Positions 17,526 through 26,740 of a DNA stretch of 64,000 nucleotides are shown one piece after another. Each line of letters begins with the position of its first letter. The first letter of the stretch is position 1. The notes under the pieces are model-generated. The model did not search any database and was not told where the DNA came from. It saw only the letters and a list, made by a program, of their open reading frames with translations. The translations under genes and the position numbers were made by a program. Source of the DNA: Desulfocapsa sp. (lineage in GTDB: Bacteria > Desulfobacterota > Desulfobulbia > Desulfobulbales > Desulfocapsaceae); the NCBI GenBank assembly GCA_022712975.1, contig JAFLJO010000006.1:1-64000 (forward strand). Direction: 5' to 3'.

Positions 17526-18836
17526 GTGCGCACTTTATTGTTCCAATTACTCCTGCCGTTTATTGCGATTCTGTCAATAAAAAAACCATTTTACGGGTTG
17601 TTGATTTACATTGCAGCAAATATAATCAGACCTGAAATGCTTTTTTGGGGTGGACAGCAAGGAGATATAATATTTAAACTTTCTATTGGATGTACAATAA
17701 TTGGCTATCTCCTACAGAAAAAAGAAACAACAATAAAAATTACTGGTTGTCGGGAATTCTGGCTGGCTCTCTGGGTTTACCTGGCAATCTGTGCATCATT
17801 AGTGTTTGCTGAAATTTCTCTACACACAAGGGCTTGGTATTTTGCGACAGAATTTCTTAAATTATGGGTGTTGGTATGGTTGATTTTAGGAATTGTAACC
17901 AACCGGATGCTACTTATTAGAATGCAGGATTTAATACTTGGTGTTGTGTCTCTACTTTCCTTATGGGGTGTTGACCAATATTTTCGGGGGAATGAAAGAC
18001 TTGAGGGTCTGGGAGGGACTGCATTTGGCGATTCAAATGGTGTTGCGGCATTTGGGGTATTATTTTTTCCAATTGCACTCAACAAATTGTTAACAGGGGA
18101 AAATCGAAAACAACAGGCATTTGGAGCAGTGGCAACTTGCTTGATATTATTGATGATAATTTTCACCAGTTCGCGTGGTGGTCTTGTCGGTTTAGTTGGC
18201 GGAAGTCTTTACTTATTTTTAACAACGCGAAAGAAAAAAAATATGGCGGTACTGGTCACTATGGCTGTCTTGGTTGGCATACCATTTCTTACTGGAGAAT
18301 ATAAAGACCGTATGAGTACCATAGCCATAGGTACAGGTGAACAAAGAGATTATTCGTCAGGCTCTCGGTTAGTAATGTGGCAGGTAGGTATATTAGTTTT
18401 CAAGGATAATCCATTTTTTGGAGTAGGCTTATTGAATTTTGCAAGGGCTAAAGATCCTTATAGAAATTCTCTGGCAGGAACAGTTGATCCAGATTTATTA
18501 GATTTTACCTTTCGGGAGTATAAAGTTGGTCATAGTACCTATTTTTGTCAACTTTTGGCTGAAGGGGGATTGTTTTTGACGATCCCCTATTTCTGGCTGA
18601 TTCTAGCATTATTTTTCAAGGCATTTCTGGCAAAGAAAGGTGTCGCTGCTTGCGAAGGAAACAAATCCCTCTTTGATCTATTGACAGGGCTGAAGGCTGG
18701 AATATTTGGTCACTGTTTGTCCATATTGTTTATCGATGCTTTGATGATGCCTTTTTTGGTTATCCAGATAGTTTTTGGTGGCCAAATAATAAGAATTATG
18801 AATTTAAAAGAGAAAAAAACTATTATTAGTAATTGA
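17526..18836 (+). CDS. O-antigen ligase/polymerase-like membrane protein, exosortase-system type
   Basis: A 436-aa multi-pass protein with about ten hydrophobic segments and the Wzy/WaaL-type large periplasmic loop (SGSRLVMWQVGILVFKDNP, FFGVGLLNFARAKDP, EYKVGHSTYFCQLLAEGG). The start IKKPFYGLLIYIAANIIRPEMLFWGG fits the O-glycosylation ligase family associated with exosortase A (TIGR03097-like). The GTG start is backed by GAGGT about 6 bases upstream. It likely polymerises EPS repeat units or ligates glycan to an exported protein in the inner membrane. The conserved Arg and His of the family are plausibly in SGSR and GHST. Function by family only. Confidence 0.82.
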   Translation: MRTLLFQLLLPFIAILSIKKPFYGLLIYIAANIIRPEMLFWGGQQGDIIFKLSIGCTIIGYLLQKKETTIKITGCREFWLALWVYLAICASLVFAEISLHTRAWYFATEFLKLWVLVWLILGIVTNRMLLIRMQDLILGVVSLLSLWGVDQYFRGNERLEGLGGTAFGDSNGVAAFGVLFFPIALNKLLTGENRKQQAFGAVATCLILLMIIFTSSRGGLVGLVGGSLYLFLTTRKKKNMAVLVTMAVLVGIPFLTGEYKDRMSTIAIGTGEQRDYSSGSRLVMWQVGILVFKDNPFFGVGLLNFARAKDPYRNSLAGTVDPDLLDFTFREYKVGHSTYFCQLLAEGGLFLTIPYFWLILALFFKAFLAKKGVAACEGNKSLFDLLTGLKAGIFGHCLSILFIDALMMPFLVIQIVFGGQIIRIMNLKEKKTIISN

Positions 18837-18990
18837 TGGTAATCTAATCAAAAAGAGAACAAAGGGGTCGTTAAAAGAAAATAGAATTCTGAGGTGACTA
18901 TGCAACACATCTCTGGGGTTACGTTTGCCTTTGTCGATTCACTATTACTAAATTTCTCTTAAATGAGAACCCTGAGAGATACATATTTAG

Positions 18991-19905
18991 ATGGAAAATC
19001 CCCCTATATTCGTTATTGGATGTCCACGTTCCGGTACAACCCTTGTTTCTCAATTATTACAGAGAACCCCATTCAGGGCACCTGTTGAAACACATTTTAT
19101 TGCAAAATATTATAAACTTCTAGATAAATACGGAAATTTACGGGAGAGGGAGAATTGTGAAAAATTGATTAATGATATTTTGACTGAACGAGCAATAATG
19201 CAATGGGAATTAAATTTTGATTTTGATGATTTTTGGAAAAATTTAACTTCGTTTAATTATGCAGAAATAGTGAATAAGTTATGTATGTTGCGTTTTTCCA
19301 GGATAGGAGCAACGTCTTGGGGGGATAAGACGCCACTTTATATATTGGATTTAGACATTATTTATAAACTTTTTCCTACATCAAAATTTATTTATATTGT
19401 CAGGGATGGGCGAGACGTTGCAATGTCATTGCTTAATGTGCCCTGGGAGCCAAACAACTTATACGCCTGCGCCGAATGTTGGAAAAAATATAACAAAAAT
19501 ACTCCAACTTTAGATAAAATTAGAAAAGAGAATAAATTGCTTCAGGTAAACTATGAAATTTTGTTGAAAAATCCAGAACTAGTAATAAATCAAATGTTTG
19601 GATTTATAAAAGCTGAAATTTCACTCGAAGATAAGCAAAAAATAATTTTTCCAATCCATGGCTCAAATTATAATAAATGGAAAAATTCTATGACTAATAC
19701 CAACATTAAAGTGTTTGAAGAAGTTGCAGCAAATACTCTTGAGCGTTTGGGATACGAGACATCGTTTCCTGAAGTAGATAGAAAAATACGAAGAATATTC
19801 TGGATGATGCATAACCGTTTGTTCCATTTTATACATCTCGTAAAAATAAACACTGTTGATACATTACTAATTAAATATTTTGGTAAAGACTCTTTTGGTG
19901 AATAG
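18991..19905 (+). CDS. Sulfotransferase family protein
   Basis: A 304-aa PAPS-dependent sulfotransferase of the bacterial Sulfotransfer_3 type. The 5'-phosphosulfate loop is IFVIGCPRSGTTLVSQLL at residues 5-22 and the 3'-phosphate element is the RDGRDVAMSLL segment. VETHFIAKYYK and SWGDKTPLYI are other family marks. The gene is visibly AT-richer than its neighbours and is preceded by about 150 bases without a gene, which suggests later acquisition. It would add sulfate to a sugar hydroxyl of the polysaccharide or to an outer-membrane glycan, adding negative charge. The ATG has no strong ribosome-binding site. Confidence 0.85.
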   Translation: MENPPIFVIGCPRSGTTLVSQLLQRTPFRAPVETHFIAKYYKLLDKYGNLRERENCEKLINDILTERAIMQWELNFDFDDFWKNLTSFNYAEIVNKLCMLRFSRIGATSWGDKTPLYILDLDIIYKLFPTSKFIYIVRDGRDVAMSLLNVPWEPNNLYACAECWKKYNKNTPTLDKIRKENKLLQVNYEILLKNPELVINQMFGFIKAEISLEDKQKIIFPIHGSNYNKWKNSMTNTNIKVFEEVAANTLERLGYETSFPEVDRKIRRIFWMMHNRLFHFIHLVKINTVDTLLIKYFGKDSFGE

Positions 19906-19959
19906 AACAGTAGACACCTCTCAACCAACTTTGGAAGATTTTTTGTTCGAAAAAATTTC

Positions 19960-21225
19960 ATGAAAATACTTATACTTGTTTCCTCTACCGTACTTGGCGG
20001 CCATGTCCTCTCCGCTTTTACTATTGCCAGGTATATGAAAGATGCTGGTCATACGGTTGTTTTTGCTGGTGGCAAGGGAAAAATTGCAGAGATAATTGAA
20101 AAAGAAATTTCCTTTATTGATGTCGATATTCCAATGTTCCATGGAACCAGACCTACCTATTTCACGTGGAAATCTTTACGGTCAGTTGGCGCAATCTGCC
20201 GCATAATTAAAGAGCATAAAATTGATATTATTCATGCCTTTGATGCGAGGGTATATATTACAGCCTGTATAGCAAGTATCATAGAGAAAAAACCTGTTAC
20301 CTGTACCCTCTGTGGTGGTACTGACCCAGCTTATAACCTGCCGGTAACTAATAAAATGATGGTTTTTAGTGAAGAGCAACAGGCTAAAATGGTACAAAAA
20401 TTTAACTGGAATCCTGAACGGGTCGATGTAATTAGAACTCGCGTGGAAATAGATATTCATGCAGCCGACCATCATGAGTATGCTGATTTTTTCGATAAGA
20501 TGCAGTTAGATAATAATAGTACTACAATTATGATGATCAGCTCCTTTGATTCAACAAAACAGAATTCTATTTTGAATGTTATTGATGCAGTTCAACAACT
20601 CATTGAGAATGGTGAGAATGTTCAAATGGTTTTTATTGGCGGGAAAGGTTCTTTTTTTGAAGAGGTGCAGGAACGAGCAGCTCTTATAAACATTAAATTT
20701 TCAAAAAAAATTATATCCCTTACAGGTCCGGTGGTCAATGCATATAAACTGTTGAAAAATGCTTCACTGGTCATCGGTGTAGGTCGGAGTGCTTTTGAAG
20801 GGATGATTTTTAATAAACCAACTATTATTGTTGGAGAAAATGGTTTTGCAGGGATTGTCTCGAAAGAAACAGTTAATGATATTGCCTATTATAATTTTTC
20901 AGGTAGAAATGAGAAACAGAATGTTTCACTAGAGAAGCTGGTACAAGCCATTAAGCGATTGATAGAAAATGAAGAATACAGTAACATTATCGGAAAATTT
21001 GGCCATGATTTTGTCTTAAATGAAATTGATGTGCGAAAAGGTATTCCCAAAATTGAGCAGGTGTACAAGGAGAATATAGATGGGAATACCCTTTGGCTCA
21101 GATTAGTTAAAATGGGATCAATTGTTAAGATTATGGTACCAATCTGGCGTGACAACTGGTGGCATACCATTGGAATTCCACTCAAAAAAATACTTGGAAT
21201 GGTGAAACAAACCAAAATTGGTTGA
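19960..21225 (+). CDS. Glycosyltransferase, GT4-like (GT-B fold)
   Basis: 421 aa. The N terminus MKILILVSSTVLGGHVLSAFTIARYM and HAFDARVYITACIAS are those of a GT-B glycosyltransferase, and the second domain has TIMMISSFDSTKQNSI, VQMVFIGGKGSF and VIGVGRSAFEGMIFNKPTIIV. The usual E-x7-E motif is weak, with a single clear Glu in SAFEGM. It may therefore use a divergent donor-binding mode. It is also AT-rich, like the sulfotransferase gene before it. It is followed after 12 bases by the murA-like gene with a good ribosome-binding site. Specificity unknown. Confidence 0.8.
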   Translation: MKILILVSSTVLGGHVLSAFTIARYMKDAGHTVVFAGGKGKIAEIIEKEISFIDVDIPMFHGTRPTYFTWKSLRSVGAICRIIKEHKIDIIHAFDARVYITACIASIIEKKPVTCTLCGGTDPAYNLPVTNKMMVFSEEQQAKMVQKFNWNPERVDVIRTRVEIDIHAADHHEYADFFDKMQLDNNSTTIMMISSFDSTKQNSILNVIDAVQQLIENGENVQMVFIGGKGSFFEEVQERAALINIKFSKKIISLTGPVVNAYKLLKNASLVIGVGRSAFEGMIFNKPTIIVGENGFAGIVSKETVNDIAYYNFSGRNEKQNVSLEKLVQAIKRLIENEEYSNIIGKFGHDFVLNEIDVRKGIPKIEQVYKENIDGNTLWLRLVKMGSIVKIMVPIWRDNWWHTIGIPLKKILGMVKQTKIG

Positions 21226-21237
21226 CAGGGAGAGGGG

Positions 21238-22506
21238 ATGGGAAAGTATAAAATAATTGGTGGCAGGACATTGCAGGGTAAGATTAGACTACATGGAGCA
21301 AAAAATGCCGCAATGCCAATTTTGGCGGCCACTATATTGACCGATGAAGAGGTGGTTTTACGTAACGTTCCGGTATGGCTCAATGATGTCCAGGTAATGA
21401 TGGAAATTCTGCAAGCGCTAGGCAAGAAAATTGATGTTACTGACGAGCAGCTTGTTATTTCCGGTTCCCTGCAAACCCATATTGTTCCACCGGAACTTGG
21501 CAACCGTATTCGCTATTCCCTTTTGTTTCTTGGTGGCCTGTTAAACAGACTGGGGAAAAGTAGTGTTCCTAATCCAGGCGGTTGTAATATAGGTGAGCGA
21601 AAATTTGATCTCCATATCGAAGGGCTTGAACGGCTCGGCGGACATTTTGAGTTTGCTGAGACTATTGAGGCTACTAGCACAGAGCTTAAAGGCAATGAAA
21701 TTAATTTTTACCTGCCCACCACTTCCGGTACCCAGAACATAATTCTCGGGGCGCTGGCAGCAGACGGGGAAACCGTATTGAAAAATGCCAACACCAGACC
21801 GGAAAATATGGATTTTGGTGATTTTTTGAAATCCATGGGGGCAGACCTGGAAATTAGAAACCGGGTCGTCAAGGTAAGGGGGAGCAAGTCACCGCTGCAT
21901 GGCACTGATTACACCATTATGAATGGCCCGGACGAGTTAGTTACCTATATTATTGCTGCGGCCATAACAGGTGGAGAAATTAAGATTGAAAATGCGAGTT
22001 TGAAATATGCGCCCACAGATTTCAGGGTTCTTCGGGACGCTGGTGTGGAAATTTTCGAATGGGGGAATTCCGTCTATGTTTCTGCCCCCCATCCTCTGCA
22101 ACCCATTGATATTTTTACCACCCCATATCCAGGGATTAACTCGGATATGCAACCATTGTACAGCGTGCTTGCCTCAATTATTCCTGGAGAAAGCACTGTG
22201 ACTGACATGCGATTTACCGATCGCTTTCAGTATGTTGAGGAGCTGAAAAAGTTTGGAATGGATATTGATGCCTACGGCAACTGCGCAGTTATCAGAGGAG
22301 GAAAACCTCTACAGGGGGGTGATGTACAGGCCACAGACCTGCGAGGTGGTGCTGCTATGGTACTAGCCGGGCTTGCAGCGGAAGGAACCACAACCATCAG
22401 TAATATCTATCAGATTGGCCGCGGGTATGTAAATTTATCAAAGATGCTTCGTTCTCTTGGTGCGGAAATTGAGGAAGTTGGAGAAGAGGATGTTGTAGAC
22501 TGTTGA
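21238..22506 (+). CDS. murA: UDP-N-acetylglucosamine 1-carboxyvinyltransferase (MurA family)
   Basis: Transfers enolpyruvate from PEP to UDP-GlcNAc. 422 aa, normal MurA length. Lys22-Asn23 are in GAKNAAMPILAA, the catalytic Cys is Cys116 in NPGGCNIGERKFDLH, and an Asp matching the general base is in PGINSDMQ. The region RIRYSLLFLGGLLNRLGKS differs from the usual MRAS-type sequence, pointing to a divergent branch. GGGAGAGGGG directly precedes the ATG. It sits in the EPS operon followed immediately by a murB-like gene, which is unusual. Either the two are the housekeeping peptidoglycan genes, or they make UDP-MurNAc (a lactyl amino sugar) for surface polysaccharide. The sequence alone does not decide. 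Confidence 0.88.
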   Translation: MGKYKIIGGRTLQGKIRLHGAKNAAMPILAATILTDEEVVLRNVPVWLNDVQVMMEILQALGKKIDVTDEQLVISGSLQTHIVPPELGNRIRYSLLFLGGLLNRLGKSSVPNPGGCNIGERKFDLHIEGLERLGGHFEFAETIEATSTELKGNEINFYLPTTSGTQNIILGALAADGETVLKNANTRPENMDFGDFLKSMGADLEIRNRVVKVRGSKSPLHGTDYTIMNGPDELVTYIIAAAITGGEIKIENASLKYAPTDFRVLRDAGVEIFEWGNSVYVSAPHPLQPIDIFTTPYPGINSDMQPLYSVLASIIPGESTVTDMRFTDRFQYVEELKKFGMDIDAYGNCAVIRGGKPLQGGDVQATDLRGGAAMVLAGLAAEGTTTISNIYQIGRGYVNLSKMLRSLGAEIEEVGEEDVVDC

Positions 22507-22533
22507 TTGAACTCAATACTAATTACCCCAATA

Positions 22534-23493
22534 ATGCCTAACCTTGCCCACATCACCCGTCAGCTCAAAGAGAAATCGGTTGGCACAGTTCTGACCGAGG
22601 AGTTGCTCTCAACGCACAGCACTTGGAAAATTGGTGGGCCTGCCGATATTTTTGTCTTGCCTGCCCAACCTCAAGGGCTCAGTGATACTCTGCAAATGGC
22701 TAGGGAGTATGCCCTGCCAGTAGTCATTATCGGTGGCGGATCCAATCTGTTGTTTGATGATGAGGGGGTACGTGGAATTGTCATAAAAATTGATGTCGGC
22801 CTTTCGCATATTGAAATTGACGATAATCGCATTCGTGTAGGTGCCGGTGTTTGGGTTCCGTGTTTGGCCCGGGCTGCCGGAAAGGCCGGTTTAACAGGTC
22901 TGGAGCATATCATAGGAATCCCCGGAACCTTTGGTGGCCTGTTGTTCATGAACGGCGGCAGCCAGCGCAAAAGCATAAGTGAGTGTGTGCAGAAAGTTCG
23001 TGTTATTGATAGAAGGGGGAGGCAACAGGAATTCTCTAAACAAGAGTGTCATTTTACTTACCGGAAATCTGTTTTTCAACAAACCGATTTTATCATCCTA
23101 GGGGCAGATATCGAATGTCAGCCCGGAGATTCTGGGTTAATTAGACAGGAAATGCTTGCCATCTTGAGAAGTAGAAGTGAGAAATTCCCTCGGAAATTAC
23201 CCAATTGTGGCTCAGTATTCGTCAGTGATCCTGCAATGTACGATTCGTTCGGTCCGCCGGGAAAAATAATTGAAGATTGTAATTTTAAGGGAGCTGCTGT
23301 AGGTGATGCGGAGGTATCGAGGCATCACGCAAACTTTATTGTCAATACAGGCAGGGCAACATCGGCCCAGGTGATGGAGCTGATAGGTAGGATCCGTTGG
23401 AAAGTGTACGAGCGGACCAACTGCTGGCTTCGTTGTGAGGTACGATATGTGCCGCCAGGCGGAGAAGTTAAACAATTGCATACGTTTTTGTGA
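22534..23493 (+). CDS. murB: UDP-N-acetylenolpyruvoylglucosamine reductase (MurB family)
   Basis: FAD enzyme that reduces the enolpyruvyl ether made by MurA, giving UDP-MurNAc. FAD-binding marks are NSTWKIGG-like THSTWKIGGPADIFV, VVIIGGGSNLLFDDEGVRG and GIPGTFGGLLFMNGGS; the catalytic Arg is in HFTYRKSVFQ, the Ser in PNCGSVF and the terminal Glu probably in RCEVRY. VGDAEVSRHHANFIVN is the classical closing motif. The TTG at 22507 directly after the murA stop is possible, but the ATG at 22534 fits the family start better. Its stop overlaps the next GTG (GTGA). It belongs to the EPS operon. Confidence 0.87.
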   Translation: MPNLAHITRQLKEKSVGTVLTEELLSTHSTWKIGGPADIFVLPAQPQGLSDTLQMAREYALPVVIIGGGSNLLFDDEGVRGIVIKIDVGLSHIEIDDNRIRVGAGVWVPCLARAAGKAGLTGLEHIIGIPGTFGGLLFMNGGSQRKSISECVQKVRVIDRRGRQQEFSKQECHFTYRKSVFQQTDFIILGADIECQPGDSGLIRQEMLAILRSRSEKFPRKLPNCGSVFVSDPAMYDSFGPPGKIIEDCNFKGAAVGDAEVSRHHANFIVNTGRATSAQVMELIGRIRWKVYERTNCWLRCEVRYVPPGGEVKQLHTFL

Positions 23494-24056
23494 GATCTTG
23501 TATTGTTATGATATGTCGATCGTTCTCAGAATGTTTTTTGACTGATACTTACCGCATCTCTTCAGAAATGACGGTATGGAAAGCTTTGAAATTATGTTTT
23601 AGAGAGTCGCGTGTGCTTGCTGTTGTACTGTTTCGAATAACCCAATACTTATGGTCTAAAAAGATGATCTGGCGTTTGGCGCCCATAGTGAAAAGGGTGA
23701 ATGAGGTTTTAACCGGGTTTGAATGTCATCTTGAGGCAACTGTTGAGGCTGGATTGTTTCTTGCTCATACGCAAAATATTGTTGTTGGCGAGGGTACAAA
23801 AATTGGTAAACAAGTTACCTTATATAATGGTGTCACTCTAGGGTCGGCCAGGATAGACCACTCTTCAGGAAAAGGTAAGTATCCACAAATATTGGACGGG
23901 GGAATTGTTTATAGTGGTGCAAAAGTGTTGGGAGCTATAGTCATAGGTAAGGCATCTGAAGTTGGCGCAAATGCTGTGGTGCTTCAAGATGTTCCTGATG
24001 GTTGTCTAGCTGTAGGGGTACCAGCACGAGTGATAAAGCTTGAAGGAGAGAGATGA
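23490..24056 (+). CDS. Serine acetyltransferase-like LbH protein
   Basis: A 188-aa CysE/EpsC-like protein. Hexapeptide repeats run from about residue 90: GLFLAHTQNIVVGEGTKIG, VTLYNGVTLGSARID, YPQILDGGIVYSGAKVLGAIVIG, SEVGANAVVLQDVPDG, then GVPARVI. It is the second such protein in the operon but not closely similar to the first. The GTG at 23490 overlaps the murB stop by 4 bases; ATG at 23508 is an alternative. The stop overlaps the flippase ATG (ATGA). It probably acetylates an amino sugar or serine used in EPS synthesis. Confidence 0.78.
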   Translation: MRSCIVMICRSFSECFLTDTYRISSEMTVWKALKLCFRESRVLAVVLFRITQYLWSKKMIWRLAPIVKRVNEVLTGFECHLEATVEAGLFLAHTQNIVVGEGTKIGKQVTLYNGVTLGSARIDHSSGKGKYPQILDGGIVYSGAKVLGAIVIGKASEVGANAVVLQDVPDGCLAVGVPARVIKLEGER

Positions 24057-25351
24057 GTTTCCTTAAGCAGAGTGCGGTGACTTCTGTTACGCAAATTCTC
24101 GTCATGATGGTCAGCATGAGCACAGGGGTGATTGTCGCACGGGTACTCGGTCCTGAAATAAAAGGGCAGGCAGCTCTTCTCAACAATGCCACTCAGCTTC
24201 TCTTTATGGTTGCTAGTATGGGACTTGGCTCGTCATTTTCCTTCTTTATCGCAAAAAAGAAATATCCATCTCGCCAGATTATGACTTTCGCATTACTTTG
24301 CGCCCTGTTTTTGGGGTTCATGGTTAATGTTTGCTTTTATTTATCATGGCCATTTCACTCCTCAATGTGGGAGAGGATCCCCTTTAACTTAGTGTTCTTT
24401 TCGGTTGCGCTGGCAATCCCTCATGTTTATTCGAATTATCTAGTACGTATAGTGGTTGGTCATGGCAGGATTTATTCCATGAACATAGCAAGTACTGTAA
24501 GTACCATGACCAATTTTATGTTAGTAGTACTACTAGTGCTTGTTTGGCAACGTGGACTTCAAGGTGTTGTTATTGCTCTCTGGGTTGCCTGTCTCGCCCA
24601 GATTGGGGTGCTCGCATGGGTATTAAGGAAAGACCTCATCCCTGCTTCTTGCTGGGATTTTGACTTTACCCAGGCAATATTTTCCTACGGCATTAAGGCC
24701 CATGCGCTTTTGATTATCAATTTTCTTAATTACAGGCTTGATATTTTTTTGTTGCAATATTTAACGAAAGATTCAATTGAAGTGGGCTATTATTCACTTG
24801 CGGTAGGTATGGCAGAGTTGATGTGGCTGGTGCCCAATTCTGTAGTGGCCCCTCTTTTCAGTGTCGTTGCCCAATCTGATGCGGATGATCGTTCGATGAT
24901 CACACTGCGTACCTGCCGCTGGTCGCTGATTTTTATCGCTGTATTGGCTGTGGGCGGGATTGCGTTTGGGCGGCCATTTATTCGTCTTCTGTATGGGGCT
25001 GAATATCTGCCCTCTTTTGGGCCGTTTCTCTGGTTGTTACCTGGGATATGTCTTTTTCCGTTATTTAAGTTGTTGATTATTGACTTGGCAGCTAGGGGAT
25101 TTCCCGGCTATGGGACTATTGCATCGGTAGTGGCATTGGTGGTGAATATCGGTGCAAATATTTTGTTGATTCCCCAATACGGTGGTATAGGTGCAGCAAT
25201 AGCTACTTCATTTTCTTATATTTTAATGGCTACGATTTCTTTATGCTTTTTCATGCGCATTACAAAACATTCACTACGTGATGTTTTTGTTGTTGATCAT
25301 GCAGAATTACAGTTTATCTCTGCAAAAATTAGGCAGATGGTGATGAGGTAA
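24053..25351 (+). CDS. Oligosaccharide flippase, Wzx/MOP family
   Basis: A 432-aa integral membrane protein with about twelve hydrophobic helices. The N terminus SAVTSVTQILVMMVSMSTGVIVARVLGPEIKGQAALL is the typical start of Wzx-like polysaccharide transporters, followed by ASMGLGSSFSFFIAKKKYP. It would flip the undecaprenyl-linked repeat unit across the inner membrane. Together with the ligase/polymerase-like protein at 17.5 kb and the chain-length protein at 42.4 kb, it indicates a Wzx/Wzy-dependent pathway. It is coupled to the upstream acetyltransferase gene by an ATGA overlap. Confidence 0.87.
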   Translation: MSFLKQSAVTSVTQILVMMVSMSTGVIVARVLGPEIKGQAALLNNATQLLFMVASMGLGSSFSFFIAKKKYPSRQIMTFALLCALFLGFMVNVCFYLSWPFHSSMWERIPFNLVFFSVALAIPHVYSNYLVRIVVGHGRIYSMNIASTVSTMTNFMLVVLLVLVWQRGLQGVVIALWVACLAQIGVLAWVLRKDLIPASCWDFDFTQAIFSYGIKAHALLIINFLNYRLDIFLLQYLTKDSIEVGYYSLAVGMAELMWLVPNSVVAPLFSVVAQSDADDRSMITLRTCRWSLIFIAVLAVGGIAFGRPFIRLLYGAEYLPSFGPFLWLLPGICLFPLFKLLIIDLAARGFPGYGTIASVVALVVNIGANILLIPQYGGIGAAIATSFSYILMATISLCFFMRITKHSLRDVFVVDHAELQFISAKIRQMVMR

Positions 25352-25389
25352 ATCCTCCTTAGAAATTTTAGATTTTCTGGTTTTTGGTA

Positions 25390-26721
25390 ATGAATAATTT
25401 TCTATCAAAATGGCTTTTTTTTGCCCCGGTCAGGCTGTTACGAGGTGAAAATGTTATGAAATATATGGGAGAAGTCCGTCAGGCTGAGTGCTTATCAGAA
25501 GAAGAACTAAGGTGTTTTCAACTGCAAAAAATACAAAAATTAATAAATGAGAAGGAGAATGTTCCTTACCTTGCTAATATTGTAGGATCTGAAGAAAATG
25601 ACGTTCCTATTCGATCTTTGGATGATTTAGCTATATTCCCAATTGTTGATAAAAAATACATTATTGACAATATAGAAAATTTCAGGAATAAACAAATATT
25701 TTGTATCTCGTCACGGGGAACTAGCGGTTCAACAGGACAGCCGTTCAAATTCTATCGTGACAGGTTTGCCCTAGCTTATATGGATGCTGTGATGTACAAC
25801 GCCTACGCATGGCACGGTATTGCAGCAGGGGAAAGGCAGTCACGTTTTTGGGGCATGCCTTTTGATCCTAAAAAGAAAAGAGAAGCAGTGCTCAAAGATT
25901 TTTTGATGAACAGGATAAGACTCTCTGCTTTTGAGCTCACAAATAAAATGTTTAACAAGTATTATCTGAAAATGTGTAAATTTCATCCTGGATATTTGTA
26001 CGGATATCCTTCCCTGATAAATGAATTTGCTCATTTTTGCCGGGATAGGGGGTTGTCTTGTAAGCATCTTAATATTAAAGTGGTAGTGGTAACTGGAGAA
26101 AAGTTGATTTCTAATCAGAAAAAGATGATTGAAGAGGTCTTTTCGGCAAAGGTTGTGCAAGAATACGGTTGTTCAGAGGTCGGAGTTATCGGGTTTGAGT
26201 GTCCACATGGGAAAATGCATGTAATGTCACCAAACCTGATTGTAGAGGTTATCAATGATGGTAGCTCAGTTGTTGATGAACTTGGTGAAATAGTTGTTAC
26301 GGAGTTAAATGCCAAGTCGTTCCCGTTTATTCGCTATCAAATTGGTGACCTTGGGATCATAAAAAGCGCTCAATGTAGTTGCGGACTGAAGTGGCCGGTG
26401 ATTGAAATTAAAGAGGGGCGTATTGATGACTATATAATAACTCCTGAAGGTAAAAAGGTGTATGATGCTGTATTGGCATATACTTTTAATGGGTATAAAA
26501 AATATATTAAAATGTTTAAAGCCGTACAAAGGAATAATCTAGATTTAGAAATAAAGGTTGTTTTGACAGATGAGTGTGACGATAATATTTTAACTAAATG
26601 CCGTGAAGATCTGGCCCAGAGGATATGTTCTACTATTTCTATAACATTAATATCAGTGAAGAGTATCAAAAGAGAAAAATCGGGCAAATTACGATATTTT
26701 GTTTCTGAATTAAATTCATAA
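25390..26721 (+). CDS. CapK/PaaK-like adenylate-forming ligase
   Basis: About 443 aa of the phenylacetate-CoA ligase/CapK branch of the ANL superfamily. The phosphate-binding loop is SSRGTSGSTGQPFKFYRD near residue 115; further marks are VVVVTGEKLISNQKKMIEE, the YGCSEVG adenine/acyl site, and FIRYQIGDLGI with a late KREKSGKLRYF lysine. Such EPS-linked proteins probably activate a carboxylate (an acyl or amino acid decoration) as adenylate. Cys in CSCGLKWP suggests a metal-binding or structural element seen in PaaK-like relatives. ATG 25390 is preferred over TTG 25384. Substrate unknown. Confidence 0.8.
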   Translation: MNNFLSKWLFFAPVRLLRGENVMKYMGEVRQAECLSEEELRCFQLQKIQKLINEKENVPYLANIVGSEENDVPIRSLDDLAIFPIVDKKYIIDNIENFRNKQIFCISSRGTSGSTGQPFKFYRDRFALAYMDAVMYNAYAWHGIAAGERQSRFWGMPFDPKKKREAVLKDFLMNRIRLSAFELTNKMFNKYYLKMCKFHPGYLYGYPSLINEFAHFCRDRGLSCKHLNIKVVVVTGEKLISNQKKMIEEVFSAKVVQEYGCSEVGVIGFECPHGKMHVMSPNLIVEVINDGSSVVDELGEIVVTELNAKSFPFIRYQIGDLGIIKSAQCSCGLKWPVIEIKEGRIDDYIITPEGKKVYDAVLAYTFNGYKKYIKMFKAVQRNNLDLEIKVVLTDECDDNILTKCREDLAQRICSTISITLISVKSIKREKSGKLRYFVSELNS

Positions 26722-26740
26722 TCCAGTGGTCACTTTAACT

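Noticed and set aside
18900-18962. 20-aa ORF with GAGGTG ribosome site before the sulfotransferase gene
   Set aside because: Too short and without recognisable leader-peptide or attenuator structure; probably chance or a relic.
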